Shown piece by piece: positions 27,009 through 37,230 of a stretch of DNA of 64,000 nucleotides. Numbering within the stretch: position 1 is the first letter of the stretch; the number at the start of each line of letters is the position of its first letter. Source of the DNA: Chondrinema litorale. GTDB taxonomy: Bacteria > Bacteroidota > Bacteroidia > Cytophagales > Flammeovirgaceae. Location of the stretch: positions 1 to 64,000 of the forward strand of contig NZ_CP111047.1 in the NCBI RefSeq assembly GCF_026250525.1, read 5' to 3'. Under the pieces are notes generated by a model. That model made no database searches and had not been told where the DNA came from. It worked only from the letters and a program-made list of their open reading frames with translations. The position numbers and the translations under genes are program-made.

Positions 27009-29960
27009 ATGAATAAACTAATTCTAACGGTCTTATTCACTGTTACGCAGTTGTGTAACTATACATTTGCCCAAGTAGAAAATACTAATACAGAAATACC
27101 TTTCTCGAATTCTATAAAAGGAATCCCCAGAATACTCCATTACACAAAAAATGATTTTAACAGCGACACTCAATTTTGGTCTATGTGCCAAGATAAGGAT
27201 GGCGTGTTGTATTTCGGAAATAATGAAGGTGTGCTCATCTATGATGGCGAACACTGGCAATACATCCATTTGCCAAATCGCTCGTCTATGCGATCTTTAT
27301 TGCAGGCAAAAGATGGCACTATCTACGCTGGTGGATTTAATGATTTCGGTACAATCGAAAAAGATGAGTTTGGAAAGTACCAGTACAATTCTTTAATGCA
27401 TTTGATACGGGTTGAAGATAAAAATCTGGAAAACCTTTGGGATGTTCAAGAAGTGCAAGGGCACATAGTTTTTAGAAGTTTCCGTATGTTGGTGGCTATT
27501 TCTAATAATAAAGCGATTACCTTACCTCCGCCAAATGGCAGCCAGTTTACTTTTTCTACTGAAGTAAATAACCGCTATTATGTGCAAGACAATGAAGGAC
27601 TAAAACACCTCGACCTCAACTCCATGGAATTTAGCTCTTTTGTAGAACCAGAAGAAATTAACCACGAAGATATAGTTGAGTTACTCCCCGGAAATAGTGA
27701 TAACGAACTGCTGGCATTTACAAAACAAGGCAGCATATTTAAGATTGATCCTGAAACAACAGAAGTCACATTCTGGAAAAGTATATTAAAATCGAGTTCT
27801 AACAATCTAATTACTTGCGGATTAAAAGCAGCTACTGGCGATTATTACCTGGGTACATTAAGCACCAAAGTAATTGCACTCAATAAATTTGGCGAAGAAA
27901 TCAGCAACGATACTTTCTATAACCTCCAAGATAAAACCGTATTAAACATTTTCGAAAGTAATGAGGGCAATATCTGGGCACTGCTTAACAATGGCCTAGA
28001 CTGTATTGATATCTCTTCTCCTGTTTCACTACTCTTTGAAAATGCATCTATCTTTGATGTGCTCTTTGAGGGAAACAGTATGTACATAGCTTCTAACCAA
28101 GGAGTTTTTTACTGCGATGATATTAGCAAAAGCTCAAATCTTTCTCGCTCCAACTTTGTGAAAATACAAGGCTTAGAAGGTCAAGTTTGGTCACTTAAAA
28201 AAGTAAATGGTCAAATTATCTGTGGGCACGATAGAGGTTTGTTTGTTGTTTCGAAAGATAAAAGCAAAAAACTTTCAGAATTGCAGGGTATCTGGAAAGT
28301 TGTTCCCATAAAAGGCTTTGCCAATCACTATTTGGTTTGTACTTACGAAACCATGTACCTAATGAGCTTTTCAGAAAAAGATGGCTTTAAGTTAGAACAT
28401 AAGATACAGGGATTTAATGAATCGAGTAGAGATATTGTTCAAACTGAGGAGCCCGGTGTGTTTTGGGTTTGCCACGGGTACAAAGGTGTTTTTAAAGTAA
28501 AAATAAATGATGAATACACCCGAGTAATTAGTGTCGAGCATTACAGAGATCAGAACGGATTGCCATCTGCTTTCAACATCAATGTTTTTAAGTGGAATAA
28601 TGATGTTGTTTTCACTTCGAATGAAGGAGTTTATACCTACAATGAAAAAGAAAACCAGTTTCTACCACATGAGGAACTAAGTAAAATTCTCGGTAAGAAT
28701 GCCAGCATCAGAAAAATAATTGAACACAACGATAAAACATGGTTTGTTCAAGACGAAGAGGCAGGTTATTTCTACAATAATGATGATACTGGAAATTTGT
28801 ACAAAGGATTATTTCTGCAATTAAAAGGCTCTTTTAGCAAAGGCATGGAATGCATTATTCCGGTAGGTTCTAATCTTGTATTGATGGGGACAGTAACCGG
28901 CTTATACGCTTTTGAGCTTGATCAAACAGCCAACAAAATCAATCACGAGACTAATATTATCAGTATAAGCTATAAAAATGCTGCTGAAGAAGTGAATGGA
29001 AAACTAGTTACAGGTAGTGATAATTTCCAAATCTTACCTAATCTATCGAGCACTATTACCTTTGAGTTTGCCTCCCCTAGTTTTAATGATAAAACCAATG
29101 TGCAATTTAGCTATAAACTCGAAGGTTTAGACGAATCGTGGTCTGCTTGGCAAGAAACCCCTTTTAAAGAATACAGCCATATAAAAGCAGGTGAGTATAT
29201 TTTTAAGGTAAAAGCCAGAAGCTTGTTAGGAGAAACTGCTGAACCAGCCAACTACTACTTTAAAATTTTACCTGCTTGGTATCAGTCTCAATGGGCTATC
29301 ACAATTTATGTAATTGCTGCTTTTCTGCTTATCTTAATTACGGTGATGTGGGTGAAACGAAAAATATTTATCGAAAACGAAAAGGTTAGAAAAGAAGAAT
29401 TTAAAGCCAGAAAAGTGCTTGAGTTAGAAATTGAGCAGATGAAATTGCAGCAAGACAAAGAACGTATGCAAAGAGTAAAAGAGAAACTCGAATACGATGT
29501 AATTGATAAAAGTAAAGAGCTGGCAAACTACACCATGCTTCTGGTAAAAAAACAAGAAGCAATGACGGAACTCAAAAAAGAATTGAATGAGCTAAAAACA
29601 GTCGCTAGAAATGATACCATGCGCAAAAAAGTGCGTGATCTTATTCGCAAAATTACAGTTAATCTAGACGATAAGGAGTATGTGCAAATATTTGAAGCTA
29701 ATTTCGAAAGGGTGCATCATCAGTTTTTCCAGAATTTAAAAAGCAGTTTTCCAGATCTCACTCAAAAAGAACTGAGACTTTGTGCATTGGTAAAAATGAG
29801 TTTGTCTAATAAAGATATTTCTCAAATGTTCAATATCTCGGTTCGTGGTGTAGAAACTGCCCGTTACAGGTTACGCAAAAAACTCAATTTAGAACATGAA
29901 GATAATATGGTGGATTTCTTCGAAAAATTCGATCCTCCAAAAGTAGAGAAAACTCATTAA
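27009..29960 (+). CDS. Membrane propeller / Y_Y_Y sensor with LuxR-type DNA-binding domain
   Basis: A 983-residue trans-envelope regulator. A signal peptide (MNKLILTVLFTVTQLCNYTFAQ) precedes a periplasmic beta-propeller region (about 30-660, with repeats such as DKDGVLYFGNNEGVLIYDG). A triple-tyrosine Y_Y_Y domain follows (about 680-755, QFSYKLEGLDESWSAW), then one membrane helix (about 763-783, AITIYVIAAFLLILITVMWV), a long charged coiled coil, and a C-terminal helix-turn-helix (LTQKELRLCALVKMSLSNKDISQMF, then GVETARYRLRKKL). There is no kinase or receiver domain, so signal detection and DNA binding sit in one polypeptide, unlike hybrid two-component regulators. It is divergent from the GH5 gene and probably activates the beta-glucan PUL on sensing an oligosaccharide. 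Confidence 0.88.
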   Translation: MNKLILTVLFTVTQLCNYTFAQVENTNTEIPFSNSIKGIPRILHYTKNDFNSDTQFWSMCQDKDGVLYFGNNEGVLIYDGEHWQYIHLPNRSSMRSLLQAKDGTIYAGGFNDFGTIEKDEFGKYQYNSLMHLIRVEDKNLENLWDVQEVQGHIVFRSFRMLVAISNNKAITLPPPNGSQFTFSTEVNNRYYVQDNEGLKHLDLNSMEFSSFVEPEEINHEDIVELLPGNSDNELLAFTKQGSIFKIDPETTEVTFWKSILKSSSNNLITCGLKAATGDYYLGTLSTKVIALNKFGEEISNDTFYNLQDKTVLNIFESNEGNIWALLNNGLDCIDISSPVSLLFENASIFDVLFEGNSMYIASNQGVFYCDDISKSSNLSRSNFVKIQGLEGQVWSLKKVNGQIICGHDRGLFVVSKDKSKKLSELQGIWKVVPIKGFANHYLVCTYETMYLMSFSEKDGFKLEHKIQGFNESSRDIVQTEEPGVFWVCHGYKGVFKVKINDEYTRVISVEHYRDQNGLPSAFNINVFKWNNDVVFTSNEGVYTYNEKENQFLPHEELSKILGKNASIRKIIEHNDKTWFVQDEEAGYFYNNDDTGNLYKGLFLQLKGSFSKGMECIIPVGSNLVLMGTVTGLYAFELDQTANKINHETNIISISYKNAAEEVNGKLVTGSDNFQILPNLSSTITFEFASPSFNDKTNVQFSYKLEGLDESWSAWQETPFKEYSHIKAGEYIFKVKARSLLGETAEPANYYFKILPAWYQSQWAITIYVIAAFLLILITVMWVKRKIFIENEKVRKEEFKARKVLELEIEQMKLQQDKERMQRVKEKLEYDVIDKSKELANYTMLLVKKQEAMTELKKELNELKTVARNDTMRKKVRDLIRKITVNLDDKEYVQIFEANFERVHHQFFQNLKSSFPDLTQKELRLCALVKMSLSNKDISQMFNISVRGVETARYRLRKKLNLEHEDNMVDFFEKFDPPKVEKTH

Positions 29961-29972
29961 GTTAGCTCCTAT

Positions 29973-30018
29973 AGACAGATTTAACAAAAAAAACAATAGC
30001 TAATTTTTAAATCTGTCT
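29973..30018 (+). terminator. Terminator of the propeller regulator gene
   Basis: A perfect 12-bp inverted repeat pairs AGACAGATTTAA (29973-29984) with TTAAATCTGTCT (30007-30018), 12 bases after the stop codon, with T-rich sequence beyond. A second, shorter hairpin follows (AACAGA 30055-30060 / TCTGTT 30068-30073) with a run of T. Confidence 0.7.
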
Positions 30019-30077
30019 TTCAACCATTTTTTTACATTTTCATGCATTTATTTTAACAGAGCATTAATCTGTTTTTT

Positions 30078-30109
30078 TTTGACCTTCAACCCGCTGCGAT
30101 ATATATTTA
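30078..30109 (+). promoter_or_regulatory. Promoter of the sigma factor gene
   Basis: TTTG (30078-30081), a 20-base spacer and TATATTTA (30102-30109) match the Bacteroidota -33/-7 promoter with one mismatch. The -33 box lies at the end of the T-tract of the preceding terminator hairpin. The start codon is at 30133. Confidence 0.65.
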
Positions 30110-30132
30110 CAGAAAAGAGCAACTATTTATCC

Positions 30133-30735
30133 ATGCACAGTTTTAATAAACAGGCTGATAAAGAATTACTAGAAGCTATATCGCAAAACAATGAGAATGC
30201 CCTCACTGCTTTGTACAAGCGATATTTTCAGAATTTATGTGACTTCTCCTTTCAATTTCTTAAGCGCGAAGATTTAGCAGAAGAAGCTGTTTCAGATGTT
30301 TTTTTAAATATCTGGCTCAAGCGTGGAGATATACATATTACTAGCAGCATTAGATCTTATCTTTACATTGCCGTTCGAAATCAATCTTATAACTATTTGA
30401 AAAAGAGCAAAATGGCTATGACAGAAGATATCGAACTAGCAGTAGAAAAAGGCATGAGCTCTGCCTTAACTGCCGACAGGTTTTTGCTTTACAGTGAGTT
30501 TAAAGAAGAAATAGAAGAACTCATAAAACAAATGCCTTCTAAAAGACAGCTAATTTTTCGTATGCACCGCCTCGAAGGCTTCAAGTATAAGGAAATAGCC
30601 GAAATACTCTCCATCTCTCCCAATACTGTTCAAAACCAAATGGTAGAAGCTACAAAATTCATTTTGCAGCAGTATCCTAAATTCAGCACTACTAAAATGT
30701 GGTTTTTAGTACTTTTAATACTTACTGGTATTTAA
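30133..30735 (+). CDS. ECF sigma factor (Bacteroidota FecI-like)
   Basis: About 200 residues. The ATG at 30133 is preferred because the predicted promoter covers the upstream frame start at 30079. Region 2 is ALYKRYFQNLCDFSFQFLKREDLAEEAVSDVFLNIWLK; region 4 is MPSKRQLIFRMHRLEGFKYKEIAEILSISPNTVQNQM. The C-terminus carries a short hydrophobic tail (MWFLVLLILTGI), as often seen in these PUL sigma factors. The next gene encodes its FecR-type anti-sigma factor, then SusC with an STN domain, so this is a trans-envelope signalling system that induces susCD when the transporter binds its ligand. Confidence 0.9.
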   Translation: MHSFNKQADKELLEAISQNNENALTALYKRYFQNLCDFSFQFLKREDLAEEAVSDVFLNIWLKRGDIHITSSIRSYLYIAVRNQSYNYLKKSKMAMTEDIELAVEKGMSSALTADRFLLYSEFKEEIEELIKQMPSKRQLIFRMHRLEGFKYKEIAEILSISPNTVQNQMVEATKFILQQYPKFSTTKMWFLVLLILTGI

Positions 30736-30827
30736 TATTCAGATAATATTAAATTAATCAACAAATAATCTTAGCGAATAGTAGATTCTTTTTTGAATTG
30801 TTGTCCTCGTAATGAAAACAACAAAAA

Positions 30828-31889
30828 ATGGATCAAGATAATTTTGTACAATTAGTAACCCGGCACCTTTCGAACGAAGCTTCATTTAAAGAAATTGAAG
30901 TACTAAGAGAGTTGCTTAAAGATGAAAAGTATAACAAGCTTTTCAAATGGGTTGCTGCTAAGTGGGAAGAAGACAAGCAGAATATTAAACTGGCAAATTT
31001 TAATATGGATCGTGGTATGGATAAGCTGGTGAATAAAATACGCAAGTATGAACCAGATTTTCAGAGCGAAACACTTACAAATGCTGATCCTGTAAACAAA
31101 GTACAACCCATTACAAAACAGATTAACTATTGGAGGTATCTGCCTAAAATAGCTGTATCAGTTTTATTGCTATTAATGGTTGGGCTGTCTTATTATCATT
31201 TTTTAAATAACCCAATAAAAACAGAAACAAGCTGGAAAGAGATTGTAACCAAGCCGGGACAAAAATCTATGATTACACTGGCAGATGGAACACTTGTAAA
31301 ATTGAATGCTGGTAGTAAGTTTAAGTATCCAGAAAAATTTACAGATTCTCTCAGACAGGTGTATCTAGAAGGTGAAGCTTATTTTAAAGTGAAGTCGATG
31401 CCTGAGAAACCATTTATCGTACATTCGCAAGAGCTATCTACCAAAGTGTTGGGTACTGTGTTTAATGTGGCAGCTTATCCAGATGAATCTGATGTTGAAG
31501 TAACCCTAGTAGAAGGAAAAGTTGAAGTTATTCCATCCAACAAACAAAAAGAAAGTTACATACTTTCTCCCAACGAGAAAGTGGTGTTTAACAAACCAGA
31601 AAAATCTTTTGAGCTTAAGAACGAGGCAGATGTGCAAAAAGTAACTTCCTGGAAAAATAATGTATTACTTATCGAAAACGAACCACTCAGTGTAGTTACC
31701 AAAAAATTAAAAATGTGGTATGGAGTAGAGGTTGAGTTAGGTTCTCCAGGATTAGAAAACTGTAAGCTGAAAGCAAGGTTTGAAAATGAATCTTTAAAAA
31801 CAGTGCTTCAGGTATTAAAATACACTTTTGACTTAACTATAATAAATGAAAATGGAAAAATTACTTTAACGGGCAACGGTTGTAAATAA
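30828..31889 (+). CDS. FecR-family anti-sigma factor
   Basis: A 353-residue single-pass membrane anti-sigma factor. The cytoplasmic N-terminal region (about 1-100) should bind the sigma factor encoded just upstream. A membrane helix lies near residues 106-125 (IAVSVLLLLMVGLSYYHFL). The periplasmic FecR domain (KPGQKSMITLADGTLVKLNAGSKFKYPEKF, YLEGEAYFKV, VLGTVFNVAAYPDESDVEVTLVEGKV) is followed by a STN-like DUF4974 domain (LSVVTKKLKMWYGVEVELG). It should receive the signal from the SusC STN domain. It starts 92 bases after the sigma gene. Confidence 0.92.
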   Translation: MDQDNFVQLVTRHLSNEASFKEIEVLRELLKDEKYNKLFKWVAAKWEEDKQNIKLANFNMDRGMDKLVNKIRKYEPDFQSETLTNADPVNKVQPITKQINYWRYLPKIAVSVLLLLMVGLSYYHFLNNPIKTETSWKEIVTKPGQKSMITLADGTLVKLNAGSKFKYPEKFTDSLRQVYLEGEAYFKVKSMPEKPFIVHSQELSTKVLGTVFNVAAYPDESDVEVTLVEGKVEVIPSNKQKESYILSPNEKVVFNKPEKSFELKNEADVQKVTSWKNNVLLIENEPLSVVTKKLKMWYGVEVELGSPGLENCKLKARFENESLKTVLQVLKYTFDLTIINENGKITLTGNGCK

Positions 31890-31952
31890 TCACATAGCCA
31901 ACTTCTTTAAAAACCAGTAACCAATTAATACTAACTTTTGGGCAAATAACAA

Positions 31953-31980
31953 GGTACCGAATGGTGGAGCATTCGATACC
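31953..31980 (+). other. Hairpin in the leader of susC (31-37 kb unit)
   Basis: GGTACCGAATG (31953-31963) pairs with CATTCGATACC (31970-31980) with one mismatch, loop GTGGAG. It lies between fecR and susC, 54 bases before the susC ATG, and has no T-tract, so a leader structure is more likely than a terminator. Confidence 0.5.
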
Positions 31981-32034
31981 CTTAATAGTTATTGTCTAAA
32001 TAAAACCCTTCAGTTCTATCAAACACTCAAATTT

Positions 32035-35000
32035 ATGAAAAAAACAATCCCTAAAACAATCATTTTTATGTCCAGAAATTTACTTTTTGGAATTTTAATC
32101 CAAACACTGCTAACTTCTATGGTATTTGCAGTCGATATGGCAAATGCTCAGAAGCTAAAAGATGTATATCTGAAAGTAGATATTGGTGATGTTACTTTGG
32201 GTAAATCTTTACAGATTATTGAGGAAAATACCGATTTTAATTTTTCATTTCAAACAGGTAATCTTCCTTTAGCTAAGAAATTAAAGATTAGTGGAGAAGA
32301 TCACAGCCTACAAGAAATTCTCACTCAGATTTCTAAAAAGGCAAAGGTGAGCTTCAAAAGAATTAATAATCAGATTATAGTAAAGAGCTACGATGCTAAA
32401 GCTGATTTAAATGTAATTGATGCTGCTGTAGCAGATATTACAATTAGCGGTAAAGTTACGGATGCTCAAACTAATGAGCCTATTCCGGGTGCGAGTATCC
32501 TTATTAAAGGAACTACAAAAGGTACTGTTACCGATTTTGATGGTAACTATAAAATAATCGCTCCTGAGGATGGTACTCTTCAAATTAGCTATGTGGGTTT
32601 TACCACGCAAGAAGTAGAAGTGGGTGGGAGATCAACCATCGATATCGCACTTGCTACAGACTTAAATCAGCTTGAAGAAATATTAATTGTTGGTTATGGT
32701 ACTTCTAATAAAGAAGATGTTACCGGTGCAGTTACCAATGTAGATGCCGTAAAAGAGATCAATAACAGACCTATTAATAATGTTGAGAGTGTTTTGCAAG
32801 GAACTGTTGCTGGTGTTACTGTAGTAAATAATAGTGGTGATCCTACTTCTACCCCAACTATTAGAATTAGAGGTATTGGTACGATGAACGACGAGGCTCC
32901 GCTTTATGTAGTAGATGGAATACCTAATGCGCCAGTGCCGAACCCAACAGACATCAAAACAATGACTGTTCTAAAAGATGCTTCTGCTGCGGCTATCTAT
33001 GGTGTAAGAGCTGCTGCTGGTGTAATCTTAATCGAAACTAAAAAAGGAGAAGCTGGTAAACCAAAAGTATCTTTTAACGCTTATGGCGGTTTCCAACAAG
33101 CTTGGAAAAAACTTGAATCTCTAGATGCAAGAGAGTATGCAGAAGTTATGAATACTGCATTCGACAATGCTGGTTATGCTGACGATTACAATGGTAGAGA
33201 CTATATAAAAGAAGATTTAAACCCTTATGGTTTTGTAACAAGAACAGACTGGATCGACGAAATTTTCAGAAGCGGTACTATGCAAAACTACGACCTTTCT
33301 GTAAGTGGTGGTAGCGACAAAGGCACTTACATGGCTTCTGTTGGTCACAGAAAAATAGAAGGTACACTTTTGAATACTTATTCTAAAATCTACTCTGCAA
33401 GATTCAACAGCTCTTTAAATTTATCAGATAAGTTAAGAGTTGGTGAAAACATCATGGTGAAATACACAGATGGTAACTATGGTGTAAATACTTCTTCTGG
33501 TTATACAGGTGCGCTTATTTCTGCTATCTACTATCCGAGAAGTGCGGTAGTTTGGGAAGACCAAGCAAACGGAATTTACGGTGGTGTTGTACCTAGTGAT
33601 AATACTACTTATGCAGGTTCTTATGGTGACTTAATTAATCCAGTTGCTTATTTGAACAGGTTAGACGATAAAAGACCAACTACTACCCTTTCTGGTAACT
33701 TCTTCCTTGATTATGACATTTTAGAAGGTTTAAAATTCAGGTTTAACGGCGGTTTAAACAGAACAGTAGCACAGCAATCTCAATTTACTTCTAAAGTACC
33801 AGAGATTGGTAAAATTTCAGATTACAACGAATTATACGAATCTACTACTGTTGATCAGTCGTGGGTAGCTGAAAACACACTTACTTACGAAAAGCTATTC
33901 AATAATGTGCATGGCTTAAAATTAATGGTAGGTTATACTGCTCAGAAAAATACTTCTGAATACAACAGTATTACTGGTAGAGGTTTTATGGATGAGAGCC
34001 AGTCTAGCAGATACATGGCCAATGCTTCTGAAATCACTGCTTTTGATGGTAGTAAATATGAGTATGCTTTAACTTCTTGGCTAGGTAGAGTAAACTACGA
34101 CTATAATGACAAATACTTCTTCACAGGTATTGTAAGACGTGATGGAACTTCAAAATTATATGATGCAACTTCTAGCGATAACAACCACATAGGTGTTTTC
34201 CCTTCACTTTCTGTAGGTTGGAAATTATCTAACGAAAGCTTTATTCAAGATATCTCTGCGATCAGTTTCTTAAAATTAAGAGCAGGCTGGGGTAAAATTG
34301 GTAATCTAGGTAGTTTGAGCAATTATCCACTTTCATTATTAATGGAAAAAACACAAGCTTTACTTGGTGAGTCTGGCGACTACTACAGCTATTATGGTTA
34401 TGCCATTAATGAATTAGCAAGCCAAAACCTGAAATGGGAGACAACTGAGCAAACAGATATCGGTATAGATGCAGCATTCTTCAACGATAAAATCACTTTA
34501 ACTGCTGATTACTTCTTTAAAAATACCCACGATATTTTGGCTAGAGGTGGTCTTTTACCAGGTACTGCTGGTGTAGATTACAACTCTTGGACAAACAACA
34601 AGCAAGTAAAAAACAAAGGTTGGGAAATCTCTTTAGGCTATAACCACCAATCGCAATCAGATTTTCAATTCAGCATCAATGCTAACTTATCTCATGTGAA
34701 AAATGAAGTAGTAGCAATGGGTGATGTTGAGTATGAAACTTACGACAATAATGTAAGATACACTTTATACCCAATCAGATCGCAAGTAGGTCAACCGGTT
34801 TATTCTTTCTATGTATACGAAACTGATGGTATCTTCCAATCTAATGATGAAGTAAGCGCTTACACTGGTCCTGATGGAAACTTAGTTCAGCCTTATGCAA
34901 AAGCAGGTGATTTAAAATTTGTTGATCAAAATGGCGATGGAGAATTAGATGATGACGATAAAGTATTTAAAGGAAATGCTTTCCCTGAATTTACTTATGG

Positions 35001-35475
35001 TTTAAATGCTAACTTCGCTTACAAAGGTTTTGACCTAAGCTTATTCTTCCAAGGAGTGCAAAATGTAAACCTTTTCAACGGTTTAAAACTCAGTACTTTA
35101 ATGCCTACACAAGGTTACAACATGTTATCTGACATTAAAGATGCTTGGTCTCCAACGAATACTGGATCAGATATTCCAATAGTATCAGTAACTGATGAAA
35201 ACAACAACTTCGGTACTGTATCTGACTGGTACATAGAAGATGCCTCTTATTTAAGATTGAAAAACCTAACATTAGGATATACAATACCATCATCTGCGAT
35301 AGAAAAAGCAGGAATGAGCAGTTTGCGTGTATACTTTACTGCAACCAACCTACTTACATTTACTGATTACACAGGTTTCGACCCTGAAGTAGATGCAGTA
35401 ACCAACAAAGGTATAGATGTAGGACAGTACCCTCAATCAAGAAGCTACATTCTTGGTCTTAATGTTCAGTTTTAA
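32035..35475 (+). CDS. SusC-family TonB-dependent transporter with STN domain
   Basis: A 1146-residue outer-membrane transporter. After an N-terminal export segment (LLFGILIQTLLTSMVFA) comes an STN/secretin-like signalling domain (about 48-115, VTLGKSLQIIEENTDFNFSF). A carboxypeptidase-regulatory-like domain (ISGKVTDAQTNEPIPGASIL), plug (NVESVLQGTVAGVTVVNN, TVLKDASAAAIYGVRAAAG) and barrel ending in YILGLNVQF follow. The STN domain fits control through the adjacent sigma/FecR pair. The cargo is unknown: no glycoside hydrolase lies in this unit, and only an alkaline phosphatase follows. Confidence 0.94.
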   Translation: MKKTIPKTIIFMSRNLLFGILIQTLLTSMVFAVDMANAQKLKDVYLKVDIGDVTLGKSLQIIEENTDFNFSFQTGNLPLAKKLKISGEDHSLQEILTQISKKAKVSFKRINNQIIVKSYDAKADLNVIDAAVADITISGKVTDAQTNEPIPGASILIKGTTKGTVTDFDGNYKIIAPEDGTLQISYVGFTTQEVEVGGRSTIDIALATDLNQLEEILIVGYGTSNKEDVTGAVTNVDAVKEINNRPINNVESVLQGTVAGVTVVNNSGDPTSTPTIRIRGIGTMNDEAPLYVVDGIPNAPVPNPTDIKTMTVLKDASAAAIYGVRAAAGVILIETKKGEAGKPKVSFNAYGGFQQAWKKLESLDAREYAEVMNTAFDNAGYADDYNGRDYIKEDLNPYGFVTRTDWIDEIFRSGTMQNYDLSVSGGSDKGTYMASVGHRKIEGTLLNTYSKIYSARFNSSLNLSDKLRVGENIMVKYTDGNYGVNTSSGYTGALISAIYYPRSAVVWEDQANGIYGGVVPSDNTTYAGSYGDLINPVAYLNRLDDKRPTTTLSGNFFLDYDILEGLKFRFNGGLNRTVAQQSQFTSKVPEIGKISDYNELYESTTVDQSWVAENTLTYEKLFNNVHGLKLMVGYTAQKNTSEYNSITGRGFMDESQSSRYMANASEITAFDGSKYEYALTSWLGRVNYDYNDKYFFTGIVRRDGTSKLYDATSSDNNHIGVFPSLSVGWKLSNESFIQDISAISFLKLRAGWGKIGNLGSLSNYPLSLLMEKTQALLGESGDYYSYYGYAINELASQNLKWETTEQTDIGIDAAFFNDKITLTADYFFKNTHDILARGGLLPGTAGVDYNSWTNNKQVKNKGWEISLGYNHQSQSDFQFSINANLSHVKNEVVAMGDVEYETYDNNVRYTLYPIRSQVGQPVYSFYVYETDGIFQSNDEVSAYTGPDGNLVQPYAKAGDLKFVDQNGDGELDDDDKVFKGNAFPEFTYGLNANFAYKGFDLSLFFQGVQNVNLFNGLKLSTLMPTQGYNMLSDIKDAWSPTNTGSDIPIVSVTDENNNFGTVSDWYIEDASYLRLKNLTLGYTIPSSAIEKAGMSSLRVYFTATNLLTFTDYTGFDPEVDAVTNKGIDVGQYPQSRSYILGLNVQF

Positions 35476-35497
35476 TTCACATTAAATCACAGAAGAA

Positions 35498-37030
35498 ATG
35501 AAAAATAAATTATATATATTTTTATCACTTACGCTTTTTATAGTTTGCTCTTGTAGTGAAGATTTTCTCGATCTTCAACCAAATGGAGCTCCATCATCAG
35601 ACAACTATTGGCAATCAGAAGATCAGGTAGTTGCTGCTGCAAATGCCATGTATGCTCCTTTTACAGAAGATATTATGTACGGTAGAGGCTACTTCTGGTA
35701 CATTAATGCCAGTGACGATATGGTAACGGGTCGTGTAAAATCTGAGCCAGATAATATCAAAAACTTTATAAACACTGGTAATGAGAGTTATACAAAAAAC
35801 ATCTGGGCTTTAAAATACAAAGTAATTAAAAGAGCCAATGAGGTAATTGTAAACGTGGCTGATTTAGGCGAAGATGTTGTAAGCACTGAGGTAAAAGAGC
35901 GCAGCATGGGCGAAGCTTATTTTCTTTCTGGTTTAATGTATCTGGACTTAGCTTACCGTTTTGGTGACCAAAATGCAGGTATACCAATTGTAGATAGAGA
36001 AGACTTAAGCGATTATAATGTAGCAAGAGCAGAAAGCGTAGAAGTAAACTACGAATACATCATTAGCGAATTCGAAAAAGCTGCTGAATTATTACCTTAC
36101 TTTAGCGAATATTCAAGCGAAAACATGGGTAGAGCACATAAAACGGCTGCTTATGCTTTTATGGCAAAAACCTATCTTTACTGGGCGCAATACGATGCTT
36201 CTAAATATGCTTTGGCAATAGAAGCTGCTGATAAAGTGATTAACTCAGGCGAACATGCATTAATCGATACAGATTCTCCTTCAGAAGATTATAAAGCAGT
36301 ATTCTCTTCTGCGAATAACTGGGGTTCAGAATATATCTGGTCGGTAGTTTCTAGTACTTTAACTGGTAGTATTTTACCGGGTGTTATGTTCGAAAACAAA
36401 GGCTGGGGACTTTACAATGGCTGGGGATATTTCCAACCCACTAAAGAATTGTACGACGAATACGAAGAAGGTGATGTTCGTAGAGATATTACCGTATTTA
36501 AAGATGGAACTGTATTTACTTATTTCGGTGAAGAGTTTACTTGGTACCAAACTTCTAACAACGAGACTGGTTACATGTTTGGTAAATACACAGAACCATT
36601 CTCAGATCAAGATAGAGTTAATCCAAACGGAGACAAGCCAAGTACTGATTTAAATGTGCCATTAATGCGTTTTGCTGAAATTTTACTTATAAAAGCTGAA
36701 GCACAAATTGCTAGTGGTTTAAATGGCGATGAAGCATTAAATATGGTAAGAACTCGCGCTGGTCTTTCTGCATTAAGCGGAGCAACTTTAGATGATTTAA
36801 AACACGAAAGAAGATGTGAGCTTGCCGGTGAGTGGACAGACCGCCACTTCGACTTAGTAAGATGGGGTGATGCTGATGAAGTTTACAACCAAGAATTACA
36901 TGCGCATGATGGTACAGTAGTTTGGGAAGCAAGACCTCAGTTCGATCCTGAAATACACCACGTATGGCCAATTCCTCCAGATGAAATTTCTGCAAGTTTG
37001 GGTGTTTTAACTCAAAACGAAGGTTGGTAA
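35498..37030 (+). CDS. SusD-family binding lipoprotein (31-37 kb unit)
   Basis: A 510-residue SusD/RagB lipoprotein with lipobox LFIVCSCSEDFLDLQPNG. Family blocks: DNYWQSEDQVVAAANAMY near the N-terminus, the SMGEAYFLSGLMYLDLAYRFG helix, and LKHERRCELAGEWTDRHFDLVRWG near the C-terminus. It starts 22 bases after susC and forms the lid of that transporter. The ligand is unknown. A strong hairpin follows the gene and closes the sigma-fecR-susCD unit. Confidence 0.93.
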   Translation: MKNKLYIFLSLTLFIVCSCSEDFLDLQPNGAPSSDNYWQSEDQVVAAANAMYAPFTEDIMYGRGYFWYINASDDMVTGRVKSEPDNIKNFINTGNESYTKNIWALKYKVIKRANEVIVNVADLGEDVVSTEVKERSMGEAYFLSGLMYLDLAYRFGDQNAGIPIVDREDLSDYNVARAESVEVNYEYIISEFEKAAELLPYFSEYSSENMGRAHKTAAYAFMAKTYLYWAQYDASKYALAIEAADKVINSGEHALIDTDSPSEDYKAVFSSANNWGSEYIWSVVSSTLTGSILPGVMFENKGWGLYNGWGYFQPTKELYDEYEEGDVRRDITVFKDGTVFTYFGEEFTWYQTSNNETGYMFGKYTEPFSDQDRVNPNGDKPSTDLNVPLMRFAEILLIKAEAQIASGLNGDEALNMVRTRAGLSALSGATLDDLKHERRCELAGEWTDRHFDLVRWGDADEVYNQELHAHDGTVVWEARPQFDPEIHHVWPIPPDEISASLGVLTQNEGW

Positions 37031-37053
37031 ACTACTGGTTAACCAGATAAACC

Positions 37054-37092
37054 GAAACGGAGTGGGTACTCCCTACTCCGTTTCAATTTTCT
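37054..37092 (+). terminator. Terminator after susD
   Basis: GAAACGGAGT (37054-37063) pairs with ACTCCGTTTC (37075-37084), a 10-bp perfect stem followed by a T-rich run. It lies 24 bases after the susD stop and separates the unit from the alkaline phosphatase gene. Confidence 0.75.
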
Positions 37093-37230
37093 ATTATTAT
37101 TCATAAACCTGTTCTCTTACAAAATAAATTTTGCTGTACATACTGAATTATCAGGCATATTCCCATAATTTTTCTACACTTGCAGCAATTCTAAACTACA
37201 TAAACTAAAGGAATTAATCAGGTTAAACAC

